The notes below the pieces were generated by a model that saw only the letters and a list, made by a program, of their open reading frames with translations, was not told where the DNA came from and ran no database searches. Below are positions 54,562 through 63,759 of a stretch of DNA of 64,000 bases, in pieces. The stretch's first letter is position 1. The number at the start of each line of letters is the position of its first letter. A program made the position numbers and the translations under genes. Origin of the DNA: Colwellia psychrerythraea (GTDB taxonomy: Bacteria; Pseudomonadota; Gammaproteobacteria; Enterobacterales; Alteromonadaceae); assembly GCF_000764185.1 (NCBI RefSeq), contig NZ_JQEC01000011.1, positions 248,001 through 312,000 on the forward strand, written 5' to 3'.

Positions 54562-55893
54562 ATGACTGTCAAACTTACTCTACCCGCTCAATCTAAAATG
54601 TTATCTCAAGATTTCATTTATGGTGTAGCAACCGCTTCATTTCAGATAGAGGGCGGAGAAAATAATCGCCTACCATGTATCTGGGACACATTTTGTGATA
54701 CTGCAGGTAAAGTTGCTGATGGTTCAAATGGCTTAATTGCCTGCGATCATTACAATCTTTGGCAACAAGATATTGAATTAATTGAATCGTTAGGCGTTGA
54801 TGCTTATAGATTATCTATTTCTTGGCCACGAGTTATCACCGAGTCCGGAGAGTTAAATCAACAAGGTGTTGATTTCTACCTTGATATTTTAAACGAATTA
54901 CAACGCCGTAACATTAAAGCTTTTGTCACGCTTTATCATTGGGATCTACCACAACACCTTGAAGACGAAGGTGGCTGGTTAAATAGAGCAACGGCTTATA
55001 AGTTTAGAGATTATGCAGATTTAATTTCAAAAGCTTTTGGCGATAGGGTTTATTCCTATGCTACGCTCAACGAACCTTTTTGCAGTGCTTTTTTAGGCTA
55101 TGAAGCCGGTATTCATGCTCCGGGTATTGTCGGTAAAGAGTTTGGTAAGAAGGCTGCACACCATCTATTACTTGCCCATGGTTTAGCTATGCAAGTACTG
55201 GAAAAAAACAGCCCAAATAGCAAAAATGGTATAGTGCTCAACTTTACGCCTTGTTACCCTGAATCTGATTCAGAAGCTGATATAAAGGCATCAGATTTTG
55301 CTGATGATTATTTTAATCAATGGTATATCAAGCCATTATTTGACGGTGAATATCCAGAGATAATGTCACAGCTACCCGCAGAACATCACCCTGAAGTACT
55401 TGAGGGGGATATGGAAATAATTACTCACGCAATAGATTTTTTAGGGGTTAACTTCTACACCCGCTCTATTTACCGCGCAAATAGTGACGAGCACTTTTTT
55501 CAAATAGATGCTCCAGAGCCTAGAACCGACATAGGTTGGGAGATTTATCCAAAAGCTTTTACTGAGTTATTGGTATCACTCAATGAAAAATACTCACTTC
55601 CCGCTATCTACATCACTGAAAATGGCGCGGCAATGGCTGATAAACTAGTTGATGGTGCTGTAAATGATATAGGCAGGATTGATTATTACCAAAACCACCT
55701 TAATGCAGTAAATGACGCTATTGAACAAGGTGTACAAGTTAATGGCTATTTTGCTTGGAGTTTAATGGACAATTTTGAATGGGCGGAAGGTTATTTAAAA
55801 CGCTTTGGCATAGTTCACGTCGATTACGATACTCAGGTAAGAACAATTAAAGCCAGCGGACTTGCCTATAATGACTTAATAACAAATAGATAA
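54562..55893 (+). CDS. GH1 beta-glucosidase
   Basis: A cytosolic retaining beta-glucosidase of 443 residues. The acid/base E171 is in TLNEPF and the nucleophile E353 in YITENGA; the N-terminal FIYGVATASFQIEGG and the C-terminal GYFAWSLMDNFEWAEGY glucose-binding block are all standard. It has no signal peptide, so it acts on imported oligosaccharides such as cellobiose or laminaribiose. It opens a plus-strand run with two GPH carriers, a LacI regulator and glucokinase. Its promoter region carries the shared operator. Confidence 0.96.
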   Translation: MTVKLTLPAQSKMLSQDFIYGVATASFQIEGGENNRLPCIWDTFCDTAGKVADGSNGLIACDHYNLWQQDIELIESLGVDAYRLSISWPRVITESGELNQQGVDFYLDILNELQRRNIKAFVTLYHWDLPQHLEDEGGWLNRATAYKFRDYADLISKAFGDRVYSYATLNEPFCSAFLGYEAGIHAPGIVGKEFGKKAAHHLLLAHGLAMQVLEKNSPNSKNGIVLNFTPCYPESDSEADIKASDFADDYFNQWYIKPLFDGEYPEIMSQLPAEHHPEVLEGDMEIITHAIDFLGVNFYTRSIYRANSDEHFFQIDAPEPRTDIGWEIYPKAFTELLVSLNEKYSLPAIYITENGAAMADKLVDGAVNDIGRIDYYQNHLNAVNDAIEQGVQVNGYFAWSLMDNFEWAEGYLKRFGIVHVDYDTQVRTIKASGLAYNDLITNR

Positions 55894-55941
55894 ACCGACT
55901 TTTATGCCTAAAGTGGTTCGCAGTTAAAGGATAAAAAGCAA

Positions 55942-57477
55942 ATGAGTAAAATTCCCTTTTATGAAAAAGTAGGTTACGCCACAGGCGATGCTGCCGCTAA
56001 TTTAGTTTGGCGCGGTGCTTTAGCCTACTTAGCGGTGTTTTATACCGACACTTTTGGTTTAACGGCTGCTGCCGCCGCCATGTTATTTTTAGTGGTACGT
56101 TTATCTGATGGCGTTACCGATATCATTATGGGCATGATTGCCGATCGTACTAATACCCGCTGGGGTAAGTTTCGCCCCTGGATATTATGGTCAACGCCCG
56201 TTTTAGCTTTATTTATGGTGTTATGTTTCACCACCCCTGATTTATCTGATAGCAATAAACTCATCTACGCTTATGTTACCTATATTGGCTTAACCCTCGC
56301 CTATACTGTGAATAATGTGCCCTACTCCGCTTTGATGGGTGTAATGACACCAAGCGACACTGAGCGCACTAGTTTATCGGGCTTTCGCTTTGCTGGCGCT
56401 TTTGCTGGTGGTCTACTAGTGATGGGCTTTTTACCTGACTTGGTTGCCTATTTTGGTGACGGTAATGATGCCTTAGGCTATCAATATAGTATGTACATGT
56501 TTGCCGGTATTTTAATTGCCCTTATGGTAATAACATTTGCCACCACCAAAGAACGGGTAACGACGGTCGTTGATGAATCAAGCAATTTAAAAACAGAGCT
56601 ATTGGATTTAAGTAAGAACTTACCTTTTATCATCTTGCCTTTATTAGCGATGAGCTTATTTTTCTATTATCGCGATATTTATAGTGGCATATTCTTTGTC
56701 ATCATCATGACTTCTATGTGGATACTGATTAAACGTTTAATCAAAAATACGCCTGAGGATATGAGTGGCACGCAACGTGATATGGTTGATCTACTAACCA
56801 ATAAACCTTGGTTGATACTTTTAGGTATTGGTTTTTTAACCATGATGTTTAACGGCATAAAATACGGCACAATTGCTTATTATTTCAAATATCAAGTAGG
56901 CGATGAACTGATGATTGGTAAGTACTTCATCGCACTATTACTGGTGTCTATTTTAGGCGCCTTATGTACAGGTTTTTTATCCAAAAAATTGGGTAAGCGC
57001 AAGTTGTTTATTGTCGCACTTATACTTAGTGGTTTATTAACTGCCGCTTTTTATTGGGTACCTCAGGGCAATATCACTGCGATTTTCATCTTAGGTTGTA
57101 GTGCTGAATTCTTTGCTGCCATGATGCCAACGTTATTTTTTACTATGTTAGGGGATTCTGCAGATTTTTCTGAATGGAAAAATGGTCGCCGGGCAACTGG
57201 CCTTATCTACTCTGCGGGAACCTTTGTACAAAAAACCGGTGGTGGTTTTGCTGGCGCACTGGTATTGGTCGTGCTTGCTAGCTATGGTTATGATGGTATG
57301 GACAAAGCCACTATCGAAGCCACTTTGCCCGGCATGCAATTACTAATGAGTTGGATACCCGCCGCCTTTGCTTTTGCCGGTGCAGCGTTAATGATGTTAT
57401 ACCCATTAAGCTGTAAACAAAATCAACAAATAGGTGATGAATTAATACAACGTAGAGCAGATTTAGTCGCAGCTTAG
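55942..57477 (+). CDS. GPH-family sugar:cation symporter 2
   Basis: A 511-residue GPH carrier with YEKVGYATGDAAANLVWRGA, DIIMGMIADRTNTRWGKFRP (signature loop) and NNVPYSALMGV. It has an unusual extra stretch at about 210-275, with two added hydrophobic segments (FIILPLLAMSLFFYY, GIFFVIIMTSMWILI) inside the normal central loop, which makes it longer than its neighbours. It starts 49 bp after the GH1 stop and probably brings in the GH1 substrate. The inserted helix pair could form a hairpin. Confidence 0.9.
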   Translation: MSKIPFYEKVGYATGDAAANLVWRGALAYLAVFYTDTFGLTAAAAAMLFLVVRLSDGVTDIIMGMIADRTNTRWGKFRPWILWSTPVLALFMVLCFTTPDLSDSNKLIYAYVTYIGLTLAYTVNNVPYSALMGVMTPSDTERTSLSGFRFAGAFAGGLLVMGFLPDLVAYFGDGNDALGYQYSMYMFAGILIALMVITFATTKERVTTVVDESSNLKTELLDLSKNLPFIILPLLAMSLFFYYRDIYSGIFFVIIMTSMWILIKRLIKNTPEDMSGTQRDMVDLLTNKPWLILLGIGFLTMMFNGIKYGTIAYYFKYQVGDELMIGKYFIALLLVSILGALCTGFLSKKLGKRKLFIVALILSGLLTAAFYWVPQGNITAIFILGCSAEFFAAMMPTLFFTMLGDSADFSEWKNGRRATGLIYSAGTFVQKTGGGFAGALVLVVLASYGYDGMDKATIEATLPGMQLLMSWIPAAFAFAGAALMMLYPLSCKQNQQIGDELIQRRADLVAA

Positions 57478-57562
57478 TCATAGCAGTTTGGTATCGCTAA
57501 CGATAATGAGTTAAAACATAAATAGCTAAATTATAATAATAAAAAAAGAGAGTTTACTATCT

Positions 57563-58891
57563 ATGATCAGTGTTAGAGAAAAAATAGCCTATGGCTTAGG
57601 CGATACCGCCAGTAACATTATTTTTCAAACGGTAATGATGTTTTTATTACTTTTTTATACTGATGTTATGGGACTATCACCGGCAGCTGTTGGTACCATG
57701 TTTCTTTTAGTTAGAATTATCGATGCGGTTACTGACCCGCTAATGGGTAACCTTGCTGACAATACTAAAACCAAATGGGGCCAGTTTAGACCCTACCTTC
57801 TATGGCTTGCTTTCCCCTTTGCCATTATCAGCATATTGGCTTTTACCACGCCGGATTTACCCGACGATACTAAAATAATTTATGCTTTTGTCACTTATAC
57901 CTTATTAATGATTGCCTATACGGCCATTAACATCCCTTATTGTGCACTCGGTGGTGTCATAACCGCCGATGCAAAAGAGCGAGTTACCGTACAATCTTAC
58001 CGCTTTGTTTTTGGCATGTTAGGGGGGGTAATTGTCGCTGCAGCCACGTTACCCATGGTGGAGTTTTTTGGCAATGGTGATAGCGCCAAAGGCTATCAGA
58101 TGACCATGATAGCAATGAGTTCACTGGGCTTAATATTGTTTTTGTTATGTTTTTTAGGCACTAAAGAACGAGTAAAACCGCCAGAGAACCAACAATCCTC
58201 AATGAAAGAAAACCTGCAATCTTTATGGCAAAACGATCAATGGCGTATTTTATGTATGGCCGCATTATTTTTGCTAACCGGGCAAGTGTTACGCTTTACC
58301 CTAGCCGTTTATTATGTGAAATACTTTCTTGGTCGTGAAGACTTAATTACTTCCTTCTTAACGTTAGGCGTTATCGCCAGTATGATTGGTTGTGCAGTAG
58401 CTCAACCGCTAGCAAAGCGGGTTTGTAAGATCAAGGCTTATATCGCGCTACAAGTAATCTCAGCAAGCATATGTTTATTTAGTTTTTTCATTGGCGAAGA
58501 ACAAATAGTTTTAGCCTATATTGCCTTTATTGCGTGGAAGTTCTTTTTAGATATGGCGACGCCCCTGTTATGGGCGAAAATGGCTGACACCATAGATTAT
58601 GGCCATAAAAAAACAGGTATTCGTATTACTGGCATGGTTTACTCTGGTGTAATCTTTTTCATTAAAATGGGCGTAGCTATTGGCGGAGCGCTAGCTGGTT
58701 GGTTATTAGCATTTTATAACTACCAGGCCGATGTTGCTCAAACAGAAGCCACAAAACAGGGTATATTATTATCCTTTACAGTTTTACCGGCGTTAGGCTC
58801 ATTTGCAGTGGCTTGGGTAATGCGGAAATACACCTTAACAGAACAGAAAGTAGTTGAAATCCAAGCACAATTAAGTACTACTACTAGTTAA
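57563..58891 (+). CDS. GPH-family sugar:cation symporter 3
   Basis: A 442-residue GPH carrier without the extra central helices of the previous gene. It has REKIAYGLGDTASNIIFQTV, DPLMGNLADNTKTKWGQFRP and AINIPYCALGGVI. The signature loop has a Gln in place of the usual Lys (GQFRPY rather than GKFRPY). It lies 85 bp after carrier 2 and 77 bp before the LacI gene. With the carrier of the GH94 operon the island has three GPH proteins, probably for different glucosides. Confidence 0.9.
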   Translation: MISVREKIAYGLGDTASNIIFQTVMMFLLLFYTDVMGLSPAAVGTMFLLVRIIDAVTDPLMGNLADNTKTKWGQFRPYLLWLAFPFAIISILAFTTPDLPDDTKIIYAFVTYTLLMIAYTAINIPYCALGGVITADAKERVTVQSYRFVFGMLGGVIVAAATLPMVEFFGNGDSAKGYQMTMIAMSSLGLILFLLCFLGTKERVKPPENQQSSMKENLQSLWQNDQWRILCMAALFLLTGQVLRFTLAVYYVKYFLGREDLITSFLTLGVIASMIGCAVAQPLAKRVCKIKAYIALQVISASICLFSFFIGEEQIVLAYIAFIAWKFFLDMATPLLWAKMADTIDYGHKKTGIRITGMVYSGVIFFIKMGVAIGGALAGWLLAFYNYQADVAQTEATKQGILLSFTVLPALGSFAVAWVMRKYTLTEQKVVEIQAQLSTTTS

Positions 58892-58968
58892 CATATCGGC
58901 AAACATGTTAGAATTTTATCGTTACAATTCAAAGTATTTACCACTACATTGCGCAACTTAGGAATAAC

Positions 58969-59970
58969 ATGGCGACTATATACGAAGTTTCAAAACTGGC
59001 GGGGGTTTCTTTAGCAACTGTTTCTCGGGTGATAAATAAAAACTCTCGAGTCAGCGATAAAACACGCCAAAAAGTTCAGGATGCCATGACGGAGTTAGGC
59101 TATCGCCCTAATTCTATTGCGCAATCGTTAGCGTCCAATAGAAGCAATAGTGTTGGCATATTAGTTTCAGAACTACATGGCCCTTTCTTTGGTCAGATGA
59201 TGGCAGGCATCGAGGCTGAATTGAGAGCAGCTGGTAAGCATGTCATTATTACCACCGGTCACAGTGAAGAAGATAAAGAAAAAGACGGCATAGAGTTTCT
59301 GATCAGCCGAAATTGTGATGCCATTATCTTACACGTCGAGGCTGTGACTGATGCTTACCTGATTGATTTATGCAAAGGTAAAATGCCGGTATATTTCATG
59401 AGTCGATTAGTTGAAGGTTTAAATGAAAACTGCATTAGCTTAGATAATGAATTAGGTGGCTACTTAGCAACCCAGTCAGTATTAGAGCAAGGCCACTCAG
59501 CTATTGCGTATATCGCGGGACCACAATTTAAAGCCGATTCAAAAGACAGATTAGCGGGTCATAAAAGAGCACTTGCCGAGAATGATATAGCTTTTAGTGA
59601 CACGCTATATTTTGAGGGGGACTTTAAAGAAACCGGTGGTAGTGACGGCTTAAAATGTTTCATTGATAGTAACCAGCAGTTTAGCGCTTTAATTTGTGCC
59701 AATGATGAGATGGCTTCTGGTGCAATAACTTATGCCAGAGAGCAAGGACTATCCCTACCTAAAGATCTATCAATAATCGGCTTTGATAATATTATTTTTG
59801 CACGACATACCTATCCCAAGCTTACCACCATAGATAACCCGGTAAATTTAATGGGCCATATGGCGGCAAAATTAGTATTAAAAAACATTTATAAACAAAA
59901 GAATATGTCAATTATCCATTCTTTTGAGCCGACACTTATTACCAGAGATTCCGTTATTAACAAAAACTAG
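58969..59970 (+). CDS. LacI-family transcriptional regulator
   Basis: A 333-residue regulator with an N-terminal helix-turn-helix (TIYEVSKLAGVSLATVSRVI), the hinge helix SIAQSLASNRSNSVG that inserts Leu into the minor groove, and a periplasmic-binding-protein-like effector domain (ending LTTIDNPVNLMGHMAA). It is the only LacI-type gene in the window. The palindrome TGTAAGCGCTTACA, with the central CG step typical of LacI operators, occurs at most transcription units of the island. It is therefore the likely regulator, probably a repressor released by a glucoside or glucose. Confidence 0.93.
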   Translation: MATIYEVSKLAGVSLATVSRVINKNSRVSDKTRQKVQDAMTELGYRPNSIAQSLASNRSNSVGILVSELHGPFFGQMMAGIEAELRAAGKHVIITTGHSEEDKEKDGIEFLISRNCDAIILHVEAVTDAYLIDLCKGKMPVYFMSRLVEGLNENCISLDNELGGYLATQSVLEQGHSAIAYIAGPQFKADSKDRLAGHKRALAENDIAFSDTLYFEGDFKETGGSDGLKCFIDSNQQFSALICANDEMASGAITYAREQGLSLPKDLSIIGFDNIIFARHTYPKLTTIDNPVNLMGHMAAKLVLKNIYKQKNMSIIHSFEPTLITRDSVINKN

Positions 59971-60027
59971 CCTATTTGCTAACGCAGTTGAAAAATAAAT
60001 ACCTTTGAACGAGAAGTAACACAAAAG

Positions 60028-61017
60028 ATGATGAACTCAGAAGATACTCAAGTTATTAATCTGGTTGCTGATATTGGCGGCACAAATATCAGATTAGCGA
60101 TTACCGAAAATAATAACATCACAGAAATCCTTAGCTATGAATGTGCACAATTCCCAAGATTGATTGACGTAATTCGCCAGTACCTAGCAGAAAAGCAACT
60201 GACTAATGCCAGTATCAATGCTTGTCTTGCCATAGCTTGTCCCGCTGATGATGATTTAATTTCGATGACCAATTTACCTTGGCAGTTCTCTCAAAAAGAA
60301 CTTAAAGCAGAGTTAAAACTTAACAAATTAATGCTAATCAATGATTACACAGCTATTGCGATGGCAATTCCCATGTTAACAGATGGACAAAAAGTAAAGA
60401 TTGGTGGCGGCGAACCTATAGCGAATAAACCTATTGCAGTTTGTGGACCAGGAACAGGCTTAGGCGTGGCTAACATAATTCCTGTCGATAACAATTGGCA
60501 TTGCTTAAGCGGCGAAGGCGGTCATATTGATTTTGCCCCTGTTGATGAGCTTGATATTCAAATATTGCAGTACTTAAAAACGTTTAAGAAAAGAGTATCT
60601 TACGAACAACTGCTATCGGGCTATGGCTTAGAGCAAATATATCAGGCGTTAGTGGTTATCAAAAGTGAAGACTCACCAGCCGCCTCTGAAACTAAATTAA
60701 CGGCGAAAGATATTAGCGCGCAGGCTATAAATGGCAACTGCCCATTGTGTCAGCAAGCCTTGGCTCAATTTTGTAAAGTGCTGGGTAGTTTTGCTGGTAA
60801 TCTCGCTTTAACAACAGCCTCTCTTGGTGGCGTATATATTGCTGGTGGTATTGTGCCTCGCTTTATTGACTATGTTAAAAACAGTGGCTTTAGAGAAAGG
60901 TTTGAAATGAAGGGTCGTATGTCTCATTTAAACCAACAAACACCTACTTATGTTATTACTGAAAGCCAACCGGGCTTAATCGGTGCTGCGGCTTACCTTA
61001 ACCAAGTCTGCAAATAA
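60028..61017 (+). CDS. glk: Glucokinase
   Basis: Phosphorylates glucose to glucose-6-phosphate. The 329-residue protein is of the proteobacterial Glk family, with the phosphate loop LVADIGGTNIRLAI, the ACPADDD block, LINDYTAIAMAIP, GPGTGLGVA and the GEGGHIDFAP sugar-binding motif. It is cytosolic. It ends the plus-strand run started by GH1, so glucose freed by GH1 would be phosphorylated directly. A strong terminator follows. Confidence 0.96.
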   Translation: MMNSEDTQVINLVADIGGTNIRLAITENNNITEILSYECAQFPRLIDVIRQYLAEKQLTNASINACLAIACPADDDLISMTNLPWQFSQKELKAELKLNKLMLINDYTAIAMAIPMLTDGQKVKIGGGEPIANKPIAVCGPGTGLGVANIIPVDNNWHCLSGEGGHIDFAPVDELDIQILQYLKTFKKRVSYEQLLSGYGLEQIYQALVVIKSEDSPAASETKLTAKDISAQAINGNCPLCQQALAQFCKVLGSFAGNLALTTASLGGVYIAGGIVPRFIDYVKNSGFRERFEMKGRMSHLNQQTPTYVITESQPGLIGAAAYLNQVCK

Positions 61018-61043
61018 CTCAACAGGCATTACCTTTTAGAAAC

Positions 61044-61074
61044 AAAAAAGCTCAAGCAATGCTTGAGCTTTTTT
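61044..61074. terminator. Bidirectional terminator between glk and ybaB
   Basis: Perfect 14-bp arms AAAAAAGCTCAAGC (61044-61057) and GCTTGAGCTTTTTT (61061-61074) around a 3-base centre. T runs on both strands suit the convergent glk and ybaB genes. It may mark the right end of the island. Confidence 0.85.
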
Positions 61075-61095
61075 ATATGCGCTATAAATAGCAGC

Positions 61096-61422
61096 TTAGA
61101 AAGGCATTTTCATCCCTGGTGGTAATTGCATACCGCCAGTTACTGAACCCATTTTATCTTTATTTTGCTCTTCAACACGACGCACTGCATCATTTACAGC
61201 TGCAGCAAGTAAATCTTCAATCATGTCTTTATCATCGTCCATTAAGCTTTCATCAAGCTCAACACGACGAACGCTGTGGCTGCCTGTCATCGTTACTTTA
61301 ACCATGCCAGCACCAGCTTCACCAACAACTTCCATTTTTGCCAGCTCTTCTTGAGCTTTAGCCATTTTGGCCTGCATTTGTTGGGCTTGCTTCATTAAAT
61401 TGCCCATTCCGCCTTTCATCAT
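61096..61422 (-). CDS. ybaB: YbaB/EbfC nucleoid-associated protein
   Basis: A 108-residue DNA-binding protein of the YbaB/EbfC family, forming tweezer-like dimers. It has the N-terminal [19 protein letters not shown] helix and the [20 protein letters not shown] sheet, and ends in a Gly/Pro/Met-rich tail ([11 protein letters not shown]). It lies 79 bp after dnaX. Its usual downstream partner recR is missing here; glk and a terminator lie next to it instead. Confidence 0.96.
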   Translation of the reverse strand: MMKGGMGNLMKQAQQMQAKMAKAQEELAKMEVVGEAGAGMVKVTMTGSHSVRRVELDESLMDDDKDMIEDLLAAAVNDAVRRVEEQNKDKMGSVTGGMQLPPGMKMPF

Positions 61423-61501
61423 GATATTCTCCAGTTTTCTTAGGTTGACTATTTTATAAATTATTCTTTCATTTTACCCTAAAGCAAACAAATTTTGAAT
61501 A

Positions 61502-63730
61502 TTAGCGTGGTGAAATACTCTCTTCATTTAAAGTTGCCTGAAAAGTATCTTGCAGCGCAATCACCACTGTATCTTCTTTCAATAAGGTTTTCACATATTC
61601 AAGACGCTTGTCATTAATTTGCACTTGAATTTGATAAGGATCTGCTATCGTTTCTTCGACAATATCGAGTGTGACCGTTACAGGCCTAGAAAGAAACTCA
61701 CTAATATAGCTCTGTAATTGTTGAAGAGCTACGTCAGTACTTAAATGTCGGGTAGCCTGATCTAGTTTAAGGATCAAATTATCATCAGTGGATTTTTCAC
61801 TAATCGTTGCGTGTATTGCTAATTGACGGATCCGTGCAGTAAGCTGCATTGAATCAATCATATGCGCCCATTTATCAACTTGATTCGCTTTGGTAACGAC
61901 TGTTGGATCAATATTGTCTTGGTGAAACGGTTCTACTGGCTCAGGTGCTATTAGCAAACTTTCAGTTACTGCCTCTGGCGTTTCAACACTTACCTTAGCG
62001 CTGTTTTTACTACTCTCTGTATTATTAGAGTGACGCAGAGCTGCGTCACGGGGCTTTTTTGCTTGCTTCTCCAACTCTTTTTTCCGACTACGCAACATAT
62101 TACGTGTAGCAAGCACTGAGGCGACAGGACTATTAATACTTAGCTGCCCTTCTAGCCCATGATCTACACTAACCGCTGGGGCTTGTTGCTCGTTGCTGCT
62201 TGGCAGTACCGGAGCTTGCTGTAAAAGAACTGACTGAGAAGTAACGTCCTCTTGAGGAGGCTGTGGTGGTGGCGCTTGTTTTAATTGCTCACTGTCACTT
62301 TGCACCATTTCAGCAGCTTGTTGCTCAATAGCAAACATTTGCTGATTTAACTCTGCATTTGGAGCATCAGTGTTTAGAGCTGGCTCATCAACAATAGCTT
62401 TTCTAATATCTTGGCTAATACCTTGAGTGATACCTTGAGTAATAGGCTCAAGTTCAACTTGTGGTTGTATTTCAACTTCAGTAGCAATTGACTCAACAGT
62501 TTTTATTTTATCTTTCAGGCTATCATTTGAATATGTTTCAACAGGTTTAACAAAACTGACCTCATCGAAGTTAACTGAAGTTACTTGTTCACTATTGGCC
62601 AGTTCAGCATTGTCAGCGTTAGAGCATTTAACAAGCTGTGATTTGTTCATTGGCTTAAACGCCAATAGTCGCAATAACGTCATATCAAAAGCGGCTTGTT
62701 CATCAAAAGCGTACGGTAAATCTTTTCGGCCATTGAGGCTTATTTGATAATAAAGCTGAACATCTTCTGCGGACATGGATTGGCTAAATTTTTTCAATAA
62801 GGCGAATAAGTCTGCGGGCAAATCAAAGTGCTGGTCAACAATTTGCAGTAAAGCTATTTGATGAAATAGTTGAATTAATTCGGCAAATAAGCGGCTATAA
62901 CTTGGTGCATAAGAAGCTATTTCTTGAGATAAAGTCATTAGACATTGACTGTCTTGCTTAAGTAAAGCGATAACAACTTGGTAAACCCAATTTTGATCGA
63001 TCCCACCAAGCATTTGCTGAATATTAATTAAACTAATATTACCTTGCCCTTGGGCAATGGCTTGATCTGTTAAACTTAACGAATCACGCATACTACCACG
63101 AGCAGCTTTAGCCAGTAAGGTTAAACAACCTTGTTCATGACTAACTTGCTCGTGAGATAAAATTTCAGCGAGCTTTTCTTCAATTTGCTTAACCGTTAAG
63201 GCTTTTAAATGAAACTGTAAACAACGAGATAAAACAGTAACAGGCAGTTTCTGTGGATCTGTAGTCGCTAAAATAAATTTAACGTGCTCTGGCGGCTCTT
63301 CAAGCGTTTTTAATAAGGCATTAAAACTATGACGAGATAACATATGAACTTCATCTATCAGGTATACTTTAAAACGTCCCCTGCTCGGTGCATATTGTAC
63401 ATTATCAAGAATTTCACGAGTATCATCCACTTTCGTTTTAGAAGCGGCATCTATCTCTAAAAGATCAACGAAGCGACCTTGATCAATGTCAATACAAGCA
63501 TCACACTTGCCGCAAGGTTTATCTGTAATACCTAATTCACAGTTTAAGCTCTTAGCAAAAATTCGTGCAATAGTCGTTTTACCTACCCCACGTGTACCAG
63601 TAAATAGGTAAGCATGATGCAAACGTTTTTGCGATAAAGCATTGGCAAGCACATTGACCACATGCTCTTGTCCCATTAACTCCTGAAAGTTCTTAGGACG
63701 CCATTTTCTTGCTAAAACTTGATAGCTCAT
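61502..63730 (-). CDS. dnaX: DNA polymerase III subunits tau and gamma
   Basis: The clamp-loader ATPase. The full tau form has 742 residues: Walker A GTRGVGKT (45-52), zinc module C64/C73/C76/C79, Walker B and DEVH (LIDEVHMLSRHSFNAL), sensor 1 and the SRC motif with Arg finger, to about 370. A long linker follows, then the tau-specific C-terminal region that contacts DnaB and the polymerase core. The slip signal at 62030-62072 predicts a gamma form of 561 residues (see that entry). The gene follows apt on the same strand. Confidence 0.97.
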   Translation of the reverse strand: MSYQVLARKWRPKNFQELMGQEHVVNVLANALSQKRLHHAYLFTGTRGVGKTTIARIFAKSLNCELGITDKPCGKCDACIDIDQGRFVDLLEIDAASKTKVDDTREILDNVQYAPSRGRFKVYLIDEVHMLSRHSFNALLKTLEEPPEHVKFILATTDPQKLPVTVLSRCLQFHLKALTVKQIEEKLAEILSHEQVSHEQGCLTLLAKAARGSMRDSLSLTDQAIAQGQGNISLINIQQMLGGIDQNWVYQVVIALLKQDSQCLMTLSQEIASYAPSYSRLFAELIQLFHQIALLQIVDQHFDLPADLFALLKKFSQSMSAEDVQLYYQISLNGRKDLPYAFDEQAAFDMTLLRLLAFKPMNKSQLVKCSNADNAELANSEQVTSVNFDEVSFVKPVETYSNDSLKDKIKTVESIATEVEIQPQVELEPITQGITQGISQDIRKAIVDEPALNTDAPNAELNQQMFAIEQQAAEMVQSDSEQLKQAPPPQPPQEDVTSQSVLLQQAPVLPSSNEQQAPAVSVDHGLEGQLSINSPVASVLATRNMLRSRKKELEKQAKKPRDAALRHSNNTESSKNSAKVSVETPEAVTESLLIAPEPVEPFHQDNIDPTVVTKANQVDKWAHMIDSMQLTARIRQLAIHATISEKSTDDNLILKLDQATRHLSTDVALQQLQSYISEFLSRPVTVTLDIVEETIADPYQIQVQINDKRLEYVKTLLKEDTVVIALQDTFQATLNEESISPR
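62030..62072 (-). promoter_or_regulatory. Programmed -1 frameshift signal in dnaX
   Basis: On the minus strand: SD-like GGAG (62072-62069), 8 bases, slippery heptamer A AAA AAG in the zero frame (62060-62054; codons GCA AAA AAG), 4 bases, then a hairpin with arms GTGACGCA/TGCGTCAC (62049-62030). After a -1 slip the ribosome reads GCC CCG TGA and stops at 62046. These are the three elements of the E. coli dnaX signal in the same order. The product would have 559 shared residues plus Ala-Pro. Confidence 0.85.
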
Positions 63731-63759
63731 ATTAAATTACTTTTTGATTCTGAAAAAAA

